A stretch of 64,000 nucleotides of DNA from Sycon ciliatum (GCF_964019385.1 NC_088645.1:6833175-6897174), one strand, 5' to 3'; counted from the first letter of the stretch, positions 1 through 22,129 are shown. Notes: a model not told the origin generated them from the sequence alone. Translations and numbers: made by a program.

Positions 1-3000
1 GCTGCTGCATATGCATCCTTGGATGCATCTGTGAAGATATGTAGACTCATCGGTTGACTTGCACTCGCAGGACCAATGAACCTTGGAATGGTGACGGTCG
101 TCGTCTGCCGGAGTGCTGATTGGATGTTGTCCCACTCCAGGAGCATTGGTGCGGACAATGGGGCATCCCACTCCAGACCTTCCTCCCATAGCCGACGAAG
201 GTACCGCTTCCCTTGCAGTGTAGATGGTGTCATCAATCCGAGTGGGTCAAACACGCTTGCCACTTTGTTCAGCACGCTGCGCTTTGTGACTGGACCGACT
301 GATTTCTCATTGATGCTGTTGGACACGGCGATGTTATCTGCTTTGCTATCCCACTTGAGCCCAAGGACTTTGGTAGATGCTGATGGCAATCGGTCGATTT
401 CCTGAATCTTGTCCAACACTTTGTCGGAGTTGGAGGTCCAGTCCCGTAGGTTCATGGATGCATCTGAGAACAGCTGCTTGGCTTCCTTGTAGAGATGAAT
501 ACCTTCTTCTGGGGAGTAGACCGTGGTTATTAGGTTGTCCACATACAGATCACGTGCAATAGCACCAGACACATCGGTCTGGGCCTGTGTGAGGTGCAGC
601 TGAATGGTAGCAGCGAGCAGAAATGGGCTCGAGACTACACCGAACGGCACTCGACAGAAACGGTACGCTGTGACATTGCCGTTAACCTTCTCAGGTGTGG
701 TACAGTCCTTGTACCAGATGAATCGGGTGACGTCCCTGTCTCTTGGCTGAATAGAAATTTGAAGAAATGCTTTCTCTACGTCAGCGCTAATCACAATTGG
801 CTTGAGACGGAAACGCATTAGCAGGCCGCAGAGGTCAGGGAGTAGCACTGGGCCACGGTAGAGGCAGTCGTTCAGGCTTGGAGATGTTGCACTCGCTTTG
901 GCTGATGCATCATACACTATCCTGACCTTTGTTGACTTCGCTGGTGTCACAACGGGGTGGTGTGGCAAATAGTGTTGTTTACCACTGGTTCCGGAAAGTT
1001 GAACTTCTTCAATGATTCCCTTAGCGAGCTGCTGTCGGATCACCTTGTCATAACTCTCGAGCAGCTGTCCGTCTGTAGCGAGTCGTTTGGCCGGTGATTT
1101 CATTCGGCCAAGGGCTAAGCCGTAGTTGCTAGGAAGTTGATCTTTGGTGTCATCAGGCTTCCATGGCCATTGGATGGAATACCTGCCATCGGAATATTCC
1201 GTTGTCTTGCGAAATTGCGCCAGTGCGATTTCGTCATCATTCGCGTAGGGTGAATCCTTGATTCCGATATTCTCCAGTTGCCAGAATTGAGACAGTACAC
1301 TGTCCTCTGTGTTACGGTTGGAGACGCTTGCAGCTCCTGAGAAAATCGAACCGCTGCTGGTAACCACCAGGGAGGTCGTGTCATCATTGCTGCATTCATC
1401 CGGTAGTGAACTGCAGCCGGTGAGCAGGTATCCAAATTCGGAGGAGACTAGCTTGAGTCCTGATGGCAGTGCGATAACATTATTGCCCACCAGTTGCCAA
1501 AAGTAGTCAGCACCAATTAGAAAGTCGATGTTGACAGTTTCCATTGCGTGAGGCACAGAATCTGCTAGCGCTGTTGGAGACAGCTGTTCAAGAAACGCCA
1601 AGTCGGTCTGTTGCACGGCTTGTTTCACAATTGGGTTGGTTATGGTAGGCAGAGTATTCACCATTATCTGTGCCATGTTACCGTCTCGGAGGTTGACAGC
1701 GAGTTGGAACGATTGCGAATTGAAGCTCTTGGACTTAGTTGCTGCCATGGTGTTCAGGTAGAGCCTCTCTTCATTCTCGACTGGTAGCTGGAGTCGTTTA
1801 GCTAGAGCTGCAGTGATGAACGATCGTTGGCTGCCACTGTCCAGTAGTGCGTTGACCGTGACCTTCTTCCCACAATGGTCAGTCACGTTACACTTAGCGG
1901 TTTGCAGCATGGCTGACTGAATAACTGCTTTCAGTGTTGAGACGCTCGTGGTGGCTAGTTCCGTGGTTTCATCTGGAATTGCCGTCGGCTCTTGGCTTGG
2001 CATCTCTGCCGGTGACAAAGCTGCGATTGCTGCTGTCTGTGGACTGCCATTGGCCAGTGAATTTGTTTGCTGGTGTTTCGGAACTTCGACTGCTGGATTA
2101 TATTGTTGACCCTTCTTGGGACAAATAGCACGACTGTGGCCTGTTCCGCTACAGTGGTAGCAATTTCTACTACGGTGTGCACAATTCCTTGCGATATGGC
2201 CTTCTTTGAGGCACACAAAGCACCTACGTAGGGACAACAGTTGATCCTTCCTGGAATCCAGTGTTGAGTAGTTGGTACACTCATCACTGAAATGGCTTGA
2301 CCGACAGAAGACGCAGGACGGTTCTCTTCTGGGGCTTGCCTGGCTGGATACAAATCCCATTGTTGGTGGACGATGGTGTTGTTGCTGGTGTCCATGTATC
2401 TTAGGCTGAGGTGTCTGGCTGATGTTGTCGGTGAACTGACGAACTGTGTTCTGCATTGCTACATACTTCGCTAGCATCTCCCGTACTGTTTTGACCGTCC
2501 ATGGCACAGTATGGTCGGATCTCTGCTCCTCCAGTTTGCTGATGAGCTGGAACGGGAACTTCGAGAAGAGTTGCTGAATGAGGACGCGCTGAGTATCCAG
2601 GTTCTCTCCCTGAGCTTCCAATTGACGAAGGAGTTTCTCCATTTGGTCAATGGTAGCCTTCACTTCAGTAAACCTGTTGTTACATTGTGGCAGCTGTGCC
2701 AGTTTACGATACAGTGTTGCCACTATCAGCTCAGGCTGTCCAAATTTGTCCTTCAGCATTGTAACTGCGATAGGATAGTTAGCTGCTGTTATTGGAATGC
2801 CTTCGATGGCTGCTGCGGCGACACCCGTCAGGACGCTTTTGAGGTACGTGAATTTTGATACATCCGGCAACGATTGACGAAGACCAACAGAGGACTCAAA
2901 TGTCTGCCAGAATTCTGGCCAGTCCATGATGTCTCCATTGAACTGAGACAGTTTCAGCTGAGGAAGTTTCACCACTGGACTGGAGCGTGCAGCTTGCATG

Positions 3001-3734
3001 GCTGCTACTGCTGCCTGTGCCGCCACCTCAATGGTGGACAGCGTTGTTGGTGTACTGTGTATGCTGACACTTGACGATGCTCGTCGGATGCCATCTACAT
3101 TGATCATAGCTGGAGACTCGTTCTGGTCTCTAGGATCTTCTTCCAGCTGCACTGCTGTTTGTTGATGCGCCTCCTCGTCAACTACTGGTATGTCCTCAGT
3201 GGCACTGGCACTATTGGTGGTGGCATCCACTGAAGTCACTGAGGCTTTCTGGTGCTGTTGCTGAGCAGCCAGAATGGCGGATTGGGACTGACGCTTCAAT
3301 TTCTCCTCTTCAAATACGACTTGGTCGACAGCTATCTGGGCATCTTCAAAAATGCGTCAAGACACATTAAATTCACGCTCCCACTCCTCTTCTTCGTCGT
3401 GTACACTACATCTTTCTAAGTCGTCCAGAACATTGAAAATCTCATCCTGGGTGAGTAGTATTTCTCGTTTCAACTGTACAGCATCGTCAATCTGGGGCTG
3501 AAGCCTCTTTGGATCGATCCATACTTCCACATAGCTTTCTGTTGTTTTTTCCAAAATGTACGCAGTACATGCCCTGATGCGCTCGTATCTTCGCATGCAC
3601 CGGCGTCGACGCTTCTGCGCGTCCTTGATGGCCTGCAGGCCTTTCTTCTGGGAGTCATCTTCCTGACATGTTGTGGCTGTAGCACAACCTTCAGTGGCTT
3701 CACTAGTACGATTAGAGTCTTCACTTGACATCAT
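1..3734 (-). pseudogene. BEL/Pao Gag-Pol polyprotein reading frame with one in-frame stop, incomplete
   Basis: One frame starts at the ATG at 3734 and was followed to position 1. It contains one stop, TGA at 3359-3357 (codon 126). After an acidic/basic N-terminal part comes the DUF1759-like Gag region (about 3000-2400). Two CCHC-type zinc knuckles follow around 2340-2120; the frame was checked at the Cys codon at 2222. A protease-like DSGSQRSF motif lies near 1830, and LIGADYFW, usual in Pao polyproteins, near 1500. The RT domain runs about 1000-250, with the catalytic box as YVDN at 545-534. The frame reaches the start of RNase H (HIFTDAS) at about 30-10. The stop would cut Gag short, so this copy is scored as broken, although the rest of the frame is intact. 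Confidence 0.88.
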
Positions 3735-3739
3735 ATCCT

Positions 3740-3757
3740 ATCCTGGTCACAGCACCA
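3740..3757 (-). other. Primer-binding site of the BEL/Pao element
   Basis: Eighteen bases directly inside the LTR (minus strand) begin TGG and would pair with a tRNA 3' end ending in CCA. The Gag start codon follows at 3734. The tRNA identity was not determined. Confidence 0.55.
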
Positions 3758-4203
3758 TGTCACGAACGGACATAAACGAGGGAAAATAAGGGGGTCTAAA
3801 ATACTATTACTACTGCACTCCAGGGCAGTTCAACGGTGGCTGTGATCACAGTCCCTCGTCTCCGTCGTGAGAACATCAAAAACTCATCATATCAAGTGCT
3901 ATTTATCGAAAACACTGTAACGAGAAGAAGGTCTAACCGGACACAACTTCCATACCAAAAAACCAGAAAACTAGACCAAGAAGAAAAACTGTTCTCCGCT
4001 CTAAAAACACGGTAAACGATTATGACGTAAGGCGTCCAAAAGGAGCGAGAGTTTGAACTCCCGTTTGAACTTACAACAGATATGGCTGTAACTAAGTGTA
4101 AGAGATAGTAGGGGTCAAAGCATGCATACGCGAAATGTGTACAATAATGCACGACGTGGGAAATAGTAAGTTCATGACTGCGCAGTCATGACACTCTCCC
4201 ACA
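3758..4203 (-). repeat. 5' LTR of the BEL/Pao element (446 bp)
   Basis: On the minus strand the segment starts TGTGGGAGAG and ends GTGACA, so it has the TG...CA termini of an LTR. It is followed at once by TGGTGCTGTGACC, a plausible tRNA primer-binding site. A perfect 20-nt palindrome, TCATGACTGCGCAGTCATGA, lies at 4172-4191 near the LTR start. The boundaries are inferred from TG/CA plus the binding site, because the partner LTR is not in the window. Confidence 0.7.
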
Positions 4204-4332
4204 TTTATCAACCCGACACTTCCATTACGCCACTCCACCTTCTACGCACACCAACACCTTCTACCAACCTACACTTCTACCCGAAGGGTGTACCCCTTCC
4301 CACCTGTATCGACCCGCACCTAACCTTCACCA
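4204..4332. other. Short C-rich spacer between the BEL/Pao and piggyBac elements
   Basis: About 130 bp rich in CACC/CTTC. It resembles the sequence beyond the other side of the piggyBac element (6863-6960, also CCCACCTTCACC-like). This fits piggyBac having inserted into one older C-rich sequence. No gene is seen. Confidence 0.5.
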
Positions 4333-6862
4333 TTAACCCTTTGTGAGTCCACTGGTTTCGGAGAAAATGACCAAATTTTCCATTCCGACAATAATCCCCT
4401 GTAACTCCACAGTTTTTGAGAATATGTAATTAGAAGTTGTGTTTTTCTGAATGGAATCGTTCGGCTGAATCCAAAAAACTATGTTAGAATGTTGCCATGG
4501 TTACCAATGTTGCCATATTAGGCACATATTGTCATAATCAAGTGTATAGCCGCGTTATTTACAGAGCGCACCATAGGAAGGAAATGAAACCATACTTTTA
4601 TGTACAAATATACAGTAGACAAGATAGAAACTCACAGCACTGAGATAAGATATCCTTCACAAGAAGTGGCGTGCATGGTAAGCGGCGTAGCAGTCGTGGT
4701 CGCTCGTGATGTGGAGGTGAACATCGCACGTAGTGCAGTAGGTTACACACTGGTGCTGCTTGTTACCCACTTCTGTGCAGTTTCTGCAGTTCTTCCTTTT
4801 CCTCACTCCAGGTATGTGAAGCTGAGCAACAGGAACCTGGACATCCTGCGGAACAGGCACTGGGCGATACGAGCGCTTCGGTGGCGGTGCATGCTCATCA
4901 ATCGATGACAGCTGCCGGATGAGGTTACAGCGGAAATCCGAGTGCTGCAAGTTGCATCGTCGACTTATCACCCCTGGATGCTGGCTCTGCCACAAGTGAA
5001 AGAGGCGGTATGCATTGACAGCGCACACGTCGACCATATCCAAGAAGAGACTCTTCCAGTATTTCTTCGTTTTGCGAAGCACACGGTGCGTTTCGATCAG
5101 CTGATCGAACGTGTCGACTCCACCCATGCTGCTGTTGTAGTCTCTGATGCACATTGGCCTCTGCACTTCCATTTGCTGGTGTGCACCATCAATCTTGACA
5201 TTTCTTGTTACTGTGTCATGCTCATGGCCCTGATGTATGTTGCTGTACATTGACACACACCGCTTGTCCTTCCATTGCTGGTACAGGTGATCTCCGTTGC
5301 GAACATAGCGTGTTGCACCTCGCTCTGCATGTTTCTCGAACTGTTTCATGTCGGTCCGCAATACGGCTGGAAATCCAGTGCGGTTCGCGCGGACGGTGCC
5401 AACCAACAATATTTGCTTGGTACGAAGAGATGTGGCCAGGGTTTCGGAAGTGTAAAAATTGTCCGTGTAGATCACACTTCCGGCGCGCACGTCACTGACC
5501 AGCCGCATCACCACAGCATGAGTCAGGCCATTTTCACCTCCAGGTTGCTGGCCTGTGTAAACTTCAAAGTTTATAACAATGGAGCTTTGGGCGTCGCAGG
5601 CAGCGAAGACCTTGAAGCCCCATTTGACGGGCTTTTTGGGCATATACTGCGTAAAAGGAGCGCGTCCCTTGCACTTGACCATGCGCTCGTCAACACTAAC
5701 GCACTTGCCAGGGATGAACAAACGCTTGCAGGCCGCCTGCAGATGGTCGTGAAGGTATCGCACCTTACGAAGTCGATCATTTATATCCTCTGCCCTGAAG
5801 TCCACAATCTTGATGAAGCACATCAGCGCTAAGTACCTCCGGTAGGTTCGAATCATGCAGCGTGCATAGTTTCCGTTGTACAACGACGTAACGCGCCAGT
5901 AGTCCCTCGTCGCAGGCAGAGGATGAAATCCCTGGAAGAAGAGAAATGCAAGGAGGCCGTAAAACTCATTACGGTTGGTCTCCTTCCACACACCATCCGT
6001 CTGGTACGTCTTTTTTTCAGCGATATGCTCGTGCGCATACAAATTTGTAAACTTGACAATTGAATCCACAACTTCGTCCGGGAAATATAGTTTGAAGAAA
6101 TCAAGTTCACATGTTGGAGCGAAATTATCAGGTAGGTTCAAACCAGTGCCAGTTATGTTGAACTCAGGTGTATTGGTTTGCAGCTGGTCAACATCATCAT
6201 AGCCACTACAATTTTCGTACTGTATACCACGTCCTCGTCCTTGCCCTCTTGCAGCTCCGCGTCCTCGCCCTCTTGCAGCTCCACGTCCTCGCCCTGTCGC
6301 AACTCAATGTCCTCGCCCTGTCGCAGCTCCACGTCCTCGCCCTCTTCCACGCGCGGGGACACCTACTGCTTGGCCTCTGCCTCGTCCAGCGCCACGTCCA
6401 CGAGCAGCGACGGGAACAGGAATAGCGATATCGTCAGCCGAATCGGATCCTATTTGCTCCAAGTCGGAAAAGAGATCGTCATTCAGGCGATCTTCCTCGT
6501 CAGACGAAATAAAATCGTTGTCCGAGTCGCCTACCTCGTCGCCTGAAGAGCAAGCGATATCCTCTACTGGGAGATCTGCTTGGTCCGCGTCTTGTATTAG
6601 GCGAAGCGCCTCGTCTGCATCCATCGCTGGATAAGTCCAAATTCTAATTTTGACATAATTGCAAAGGCTCTTTCAAAGCGTGCTATCAAAAAAAATTTAG
6701 TGGCGACCTACATCATGTTTAGTACCTACGTCACGGAAATTTTCTCAGGTACGCGGTGGTGAAGTCTCGGCGCGATGCGGTAAACCAGTCAAGCGCGACG
6801 ATCAAAAATGTGACGCGCATTTGAAACGAGCGAAATCGCTCGTTGAGCGCACAAAGGGTTAA
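4333..6862 (-). mobile_element. piggyBac DNA transposon, nearly intact, with TTAA target duplication
   Basis: TTAA at 4333-4336 is followed by CCCTTTGTG. At the other end CACAAAGGG is followed by TTAA at 6859-6862. This gives a 2522-bp element (4337-6858) with a perfect 9-bp terminal inverted repeat and the TTAA duplication that defines piggyBac. The right subterminal region (about 6826-6848) holds a hairpin-forming CGAGCG/CGCTCG pair. The only gene is the minus-strand transposase. The exact TTAA flanks and intact catalytic residues indicate a young copy. Confidence 0.95.
4657..6624 (-). pseudogene. piggyBac transposase with one premature stop in an RG-repeat linker
   Basis: A single frame runs from ATG 6624 to the stop at 4657, 656 codons, with one in-frame TGA at 6306-6304. 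The N-terminal ~105 residues are acidic (Asp/Glu/Ser-rich) and then Arg-Gly repetitive. The stop lies inside a repeated GRGRGAA unit; comparison with neighbouring units shows a Gly codon changed to TGA. Downstream is a DDE_Tnp_1_7 domain. Counting from codon 6141, the likely catalytic Asp residues are D151 (SVDERM), D227 (YTDNFY) and D343 (GGVDTF), all present. The C-terminus is a Cys/His-rich ribbon (CRNC...CTTC...H...YHARH), as in PGBD4-like proteins. An alternative reading is a functional 494-aa protein starting below the stop, but no good ATG context was seen there. Confidence 0.9.
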
Positions 6863-6965
6863 CTTAGATACATGTATGTCCCACCTTCACCTTCCCACCT
6901 CACCTCATCTCACCACCATCACTCCCTATTAACCCGTGCCACCACCCAAAGCCCTCCATTCTTTA

Positions 6966-7004
6966 TCCACTGACGATGTTGTTCAGAACAACGAAACGTC
7001 TGGA
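6966..7004 (+). ncRNA. Hammerhead-like motif, probably degenerate
   Basis: CTGACGA (6970-6976) is followed by a 7-bp stem II (6978-6992), GAAA (6993-6996), CGTC and TGGA. TGGA pairs with TCCA at 6966-6969 as a 4-bp stem I. The conserved core CUGANGA...GAAA is present. However, one extra T (6977) sits between the core and stem II, and stem III reduces to self-complementary ACGT, so it could pair only between two molecules. Similar motifs are known from Penelope-like elements. Cleavage activity is doubtful. Confidence 0.3.
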
Positions 7005-7358
7005 GAAGTATCGTAAAAATTTCTATCGTTATTAAATGTTATCAAATATACCACTCTTTGGTCTAGAAAGAATACTTTTTGATATTACAATGAGAGTGAA
7101 TAATCAACGGCTTGTCCACCAACTCTTTGACTCACATTTGTGTACAACGTCTACATAGCATATGGAGAGGAGAACCAACATTTCTGACGTCATGTGACCC
7201 GTTTTAAATATAGGGATTGGCTGGTGTTAGAACCAGTGTGCCTGCCGTCATGTGACCCAAAGATGCAGGGATTGACTGGGGCTGTAACACAACATGGCTG
7301 TACCGTATGGGGCCATGTGATCGATATGCAACAGCTTTATTCCAGAGGAGTCTCTCAC

Positions 7359-17536
<10,178 letters not shown>

Positions 17537-17970
17537 CTTTCGGTGCGCCAGTTTTTCTGCCGGTTGTCAGCTCCACAAAGGAGCACCAAGAGCTATTCAA
17601 ATATTCTTTCCACCTTTCCAAGGCGTTGGAGCAAAAAGCTTATCTCGCCAAATAACGGGTTGTGGCGAATACTAGTAATACTCCTTAGCCACCTTCAGGC
17701 ACGATGGAACATGAATGCTAGTAGTTGAGTAATCCTGTGATGAGAGTATGTTGCGTCCTGTCCAGTACATTACAAGAAGATAGGAGTACACTACGGTGAG
17801 GCTCTCGAAGATCCATTTGTTACAACTAACTTCAAATAGCCCCTGACTGCTGAAGATCAGAGAAGAAGCAAATCCTTGTTTTTTGTGTTTCAAGACAAGC
17901 AAGTCAAGAGCACAAAAAAAACGAGGAAAAACAGTGCCAAGCTAGCTACTGCACTGGTACCTTGCAGGCT
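17537..17970 (-). promoter_or_regulatory. Upstream/5'UTR region of MLST8
   Basis: This is the stretch just upstream of the MLST8 start codon. No TATA box or second divergent gene was recognised. The transcription start cannot be placed from sequence alone. Confidence 0.3.
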
Positions 17971-17974
17971 AGGC

Positions 17975-18026
17975 GGCCCCGCGGCCCGGCCCCGCGGCCC
18001 GGCCCCGCGGCCCGGCCCCGCGGCCC
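17975..18026. repeat. All-GC 13-bp tandem repeat
   Basis: Four exact copies of GGCCCCGCGGCCC at one end of a dispersed repeat (18030-18715). The unit is entirely G/C. Confidence 0.95.
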
Positions 18027-18029
18027 GGG

Positions 18030-18715
18030 AGGTATATTATGGCACCGCAGGCCGCGCACCTGAGGGCCTTTCTGGAAGCCTTACTCGATCGGATAGAGCG
18101 AAACTGAGCACCCTGGGATGCGAGCAGTTTTTAGTACTCCCGGGTCCGAAATCTCACCACCAGGCCGGGCTGATCAAAACGTCTGCCGGGTCTGCAGCCT
18201 ACAAACGTGGATCTGCCGACACTGTGCTGTCGACGACATGTCCGGCAAGGCACCTTGCGTGAAAGCAAGGAACGCTTTTTTTTAGAAAGGAAGCTCCTTC
18301 TCCAAAATTTATAAAAATTTGAAAATTATTCCTTCTGAAAAGCTTGACCTCGAAGCTGACTGCTGAATGCGATTAGGAAAGAAGATTCCTGAAGATGCAC
18401 CAGACTGATTCTGGCAAGCCGTCTGTCGTCTGGATATGCACTGTTGTTCGTCATGGTCAACAATCTTCTACGTTCGTCCTTTCGTTTTCCTGACCACGAT
18501 GATGACAAGCGGCTCTCATGCTCAGGTTAGTGCTACTTGTATGTCTGGGCACACAACACATCTGAGATGCACCCACTGACGTTATCGAACTGAAGAATGC
18601 AGCAAGGGTTCCTCGGATTCTCTTGATTTCGGAACAAATTTCCTTCACTTTCACCCTCTCCGTATCTTCCCCATGCCCTCCATGCATACACAATCGAGTT
18701 TGCACTTCAAATGTT
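18030..18715 (-). repeat. Dispersed ~0.67-kb repeat, copy A
   Basis: It matches 25590-26265 in inverted orientation over its whole length, with small differences (GGAAGATACGGAGAGGG against GGAAGAGACGGAGAGGG). Short open frames are shared, but no protein domain is recognised. It may be a non-autonomous element; no clear terminal repeats or target duplication were found. Confidence 0.75.
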
Positions 18716-18719
18716 GTTT

Positions 18720-19670
18720 TTACTTTGGCAGTGCGTTCGATAACGTTAGGACAGTCTAAGTTAGGTGTTCTTCTCTGGCTTCAGGCTTATTGGACGTGTA
18801 AAAATTCTAAAAAATAGCTTCCAAATGCTAAACGCAGGTCCCTATGAATACGGTTCTGCTGGGCAATGATGTTTGCACCAATCTACACTCTATGCAGCTG
18901 TCACAGCAGCCACAACTGATCCTCTCTCTCTCTCTCTCTGATCACTATTTGATAAAGCCAATCTTTAAATCACTGTTGCACAGGATCTCGGGTGGGAAGA
19001 AGCGATGAATCGATACATGGCAGTGTGAATAAAAGAAGAACAAATTCCCAGTGCACGTGAGACTCGGTTAGAAAGACTGATTTCTGCATTCGTAAGAACG
19101 TCACACCCCGGGGATCATGATAAAGAAAAAATAGGTCGTGAAAATGACTGAAAGAACCAAAAAAGTATTTGATCTTCCAGCCAGCTTAGCCTGGCACTAC
19201 CATACTAGCAGTGCTACCAAGTACCAGCCCCCCATATTTTTCTGTATTTGTACGGAAAATCACTCCTTGTCCGCACTACAGAATTTGAGCAAATGGTATA
19301 GAAAATCGAAGAGGATCAATCAGCTGTGTAGAAGCATTGCAAGTGTAAGCTGAGCGATGAATAGTCTTGTACCAAAGCGAGTGCATGCCGTACCACGACA
19401 ACATGTACATGTAGCACAAAAAATAATGTCGTGAGTGCAAGTCACACATGTTTTACACTACTAAATGCAGCCACCGACATGCATGTGCGTGTCCAAAAAC
19501 TTTGTAGTGCAACTTGCATGCAATGTACACGGCAGTACGCAACACACTGCAAGATACGGAAAATCAGAAGTCTGAGTGCGCAAAACAGACTCAATTGGTG
19601 GGCAGCTCTGTACTGGCCTGTACGGAGGGAGTGAATCTCAATGTGTGCAATGCACGCACTTCGGCCGACA
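18720..19670. other. No gene recognised
   Basis: AT-rich sequence with a short (CT)n at about 18922-18940. No exon-like or domain-bearing frame was seen on either strand. Confidence 0.5.
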
Positions 19671-19678
19671 GTGAAAAC

Positions 19679-20066
19679 TAGGGGTGAAACGGTTCCATGT
19701 TTTTCATGTTCGGGTACCCGAATGCCAGCATTGTTTCCCACGGTTCGGGTATCGGTTCCATGCACTCTTTTCTCCAGACCGACAAAATGCATTCGCGACA
19801 ATTATTTTTTAGAAAAAACCATTTTTACGAGCAAGAATGAGACATCGGAGAGTCCAAGTGCGAAGAAGATAATGACCAGAGAACTCTTTGGAAGAGTGGG
19901 GACCGTTAGGTAAGACATTTAAAATCTTGAGTAGACGACGTGTACATGTATTTGTACAAGAACGAGATTTTTCGAGTTTCGGTTCGAAATTTGACGGAAC
20001 GGGTACCCGATTCTTTTCAGCTGGCGGTTCCAAAACCGGTTCCTTACCCGAACCGTTTCACCCCTA
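19679..20066. mobile_element. hAT-type MITE, 388 bp, 8-bp target duplication GTGAAAAC
   Basis: Termini TAGGGGTGAAACGGTT and AACCGTTTCACCCCTA are flanked by exact GTGAAAAC copies at 19671-19678 and 20067-20074. An 8-bp duplication with TAGGGGTG-type ends is characteristic of hAT elements. The interior carries GGGTACCCG motifs. No transposase. Confidence 0.95.
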
Positions 20067-20351
20067 GTGAAAACTATGCAAGTCGTGTAGGTTTGTAGGA
20101 TGAATGTGAGTCGTTTAAGACAAGCGCCTGAGTGGAGTAGCCCACCGAAAGAAGAGTACTTGACACCGCGAAGTGGAGTCTGCGCATACAACAGTGAGGG
20201 GGTAAAATTAGCTATGACTGATTCTGCATGTGTGTCACATTACTCTAGCAGATAGGCACACGTGTTGTTCCAAAAAGATGCTTATGTCAGTGTCTGAATA
20301 TGTCATGTACCAGGTAATATTGTTGCCAGGATCTCAGGATATGGTATCAAT

Positions 20352-20810
20352 TAGGGGTGAAACGATTACACTTTTCAACTATCGGTTAACCTACCCTTGC
20401 ATAGATTCGATTATCGATTATGATTATCAATTACTGTGTCCTAGAAATTGTCGCGCCGGACCAGCACAAAGTATGCCGTGTTGACATATACACATATACA
20501 TGTACATACACACATGCAGATAAACCGGGTACTCTACACAATGCAGTGGCACATCACGTGCAGGTGCAGACAGTCAGTTTTTTATTTTTTTTTATTTTTT
20601 CACGGCCCCTACTGGAAAACATTTGGACAAGAAAAGAAACGAGGAAAAGGACAAAGTACAGTATCTAGTAGTGCTGTACATGACATCTTTTGATTCTTGC
20701 AGGCGTTTCTTTTTTTTTAGAATCGCGTAATCGAAAAAGACAGCATGAGCGAAATCGTTTCCTTGTAATGATCAATTAGACGGATAACCGATATAATCGT
20801 TTCAGCCCTA
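20352..20810. mobile_element. hAT-type MITE, 459 bp, 8-bp target duplication GTATCAAT
   Basis: Termini TAGGGGTGAAACGATT and AATCGTTTCAGCCCTA lie between exact GTATCAAT copies (20344-20351, 20811-20818). It is related in its ends, but not in its interior, to the element at 19679. No transposase. Confidence 0.95.
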
Positions 20811-21689
20811 GTATCAATAGATTATCAATATCATACATCACCACCCAAAGTATAATAGCCGAAGGGCCCGTTTGTGTGGTGGTGTATGATTTCGTGAGCA
20901 AGATGAAGTGGCTCCAGATGTGTTTTATATAACACCCTAAGAAAAGATCATCAATACTGGGGAAAGTGATTCTGGTAGCATGTTGTATCCAGTGTGGCAT
21001 GACAGAGACTCCCTCGATTTAGGCTAAGGCCTGTGGAGAATACATAAATACAATACACACAGGCATCGCAACCTTCGGATTATATGCACTTTTGCTTGCC
21101 TCCTGGAGTGTGGTTGTGCCTTGGTTCAGTAGACTTTGTTTTTCGAATTCGTTTCTATAACATTAGGTTTCTTTGTGTTGCTGCTATGTCTTTTCATGTG
21201 TTTTACAGGATTGCCATCTGTTGATTAATACCACTCTGAGGCACACTCACGAGCGAAGGTGTTTGAGAATCCATGTCGGAATGATGGTCGTGTTGGCCTA
21301 AAGGTGCCATTGCCGATACTCGCCACCTCCACCCTGGAACATGTTCAATTTCTGTTTCTCGTATGGAAGGACCGAACAGGTTGTTTTCCTGCCTCAGTGG
21401 ACCACTCAAGACTAAACAGCACTGATGGAAGAAGATTTGCCGTGAATCTCGTTCACATAATCAGCCTGTTTAATTGCTGTACTGAGGTGACTGCTTCATA
21501 ACAATGACCAAGCAGCATTAATTTTTGCATAGTACTGCAGTGCCCCTAAAATTGGAGAATATCGAAGTTCTCTGATAGCATTGTGATTCATTTGTGAATA
21601 AACATCACTACTCTTTTTGAGTAGCATAGCAATGACAGAGTTGGTTTGATGTATGACAAAAATGGAGCCGCTTTTTAAACCTGTACTAT

Positions 21690-21840
21690 AATCAGTACCG
21701 CCGGAAGCAGTTTTTGATTGGTCCATGGCCTTTTATACTTTGTGTGTGATATGGCTGGTACACACGTCCTCCACAGCAGGAAACATTTGTTGGTGGCCAA
21801 CCAGACCGGTTCCAGCGGGCCTGATAATTGTGGGGGTCAT
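21690..21840 (+). repeat. Dispersed repeat fragment shared with 44925-45360
   Basis: Shared blocks include CGGAAGCAGTTTT, CCTTT-ATAC-TTTGTGT, ATATGGC, and CCAACC-GAC-GGTTCC-GCGGGCCTG. Family unknown. Confidence 0.5.
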
Positions 21841-22129
21841 GAGCAGCTCAAGTACTTTGCATGGTTTTGGACATGTCCTCAGTTGAAACCGACTTCCCCA
21901 AGCGTTCTCTGAGGGGACCTCAGTCTACTCTATCAGTTCATGTATTCTGTGAAGTGACATGACCATTCGTGGGGACCTTGCTCATAACTGCAAAAGTCCT
22001 CGTCTGATTTTTCCGAATCAATTGAACGTTGTACATGTGCATGTAGTGAAAGCCACATGCAAAATGCTGTTCCATGACACTCATCTGCCACCAAGCACTG
22101 GGTTCATTGGCTGAAAATATTCTTCGGCA

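Larger units (their letters stand above)
1..4203 (-). mobile_element. BEL/Pao LTR retrotransposon, 5' half, running off the left edge
   Basis: Read on the minus strand, the order is LTR (4203-3758), primer-binding site, Gag, zinc knuckles, aspartic protease, Pao-type reverse transcriptase and the first residues of RNase H at the window edge. This order and the Pao-type RT place it in the BEL/Pao group of LTR retrotransposons. Integrase and the 3' LTR lie outside the window, so target-site duplication and LTR divergence cannot be tested. The coding frame is open throughout except for one in-frame TGA, which suggests a fairly recent insertion. It sits downstream of the last visible MLST8 exon, possibly in a further intron of that gene. 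Confidence 0.9.
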
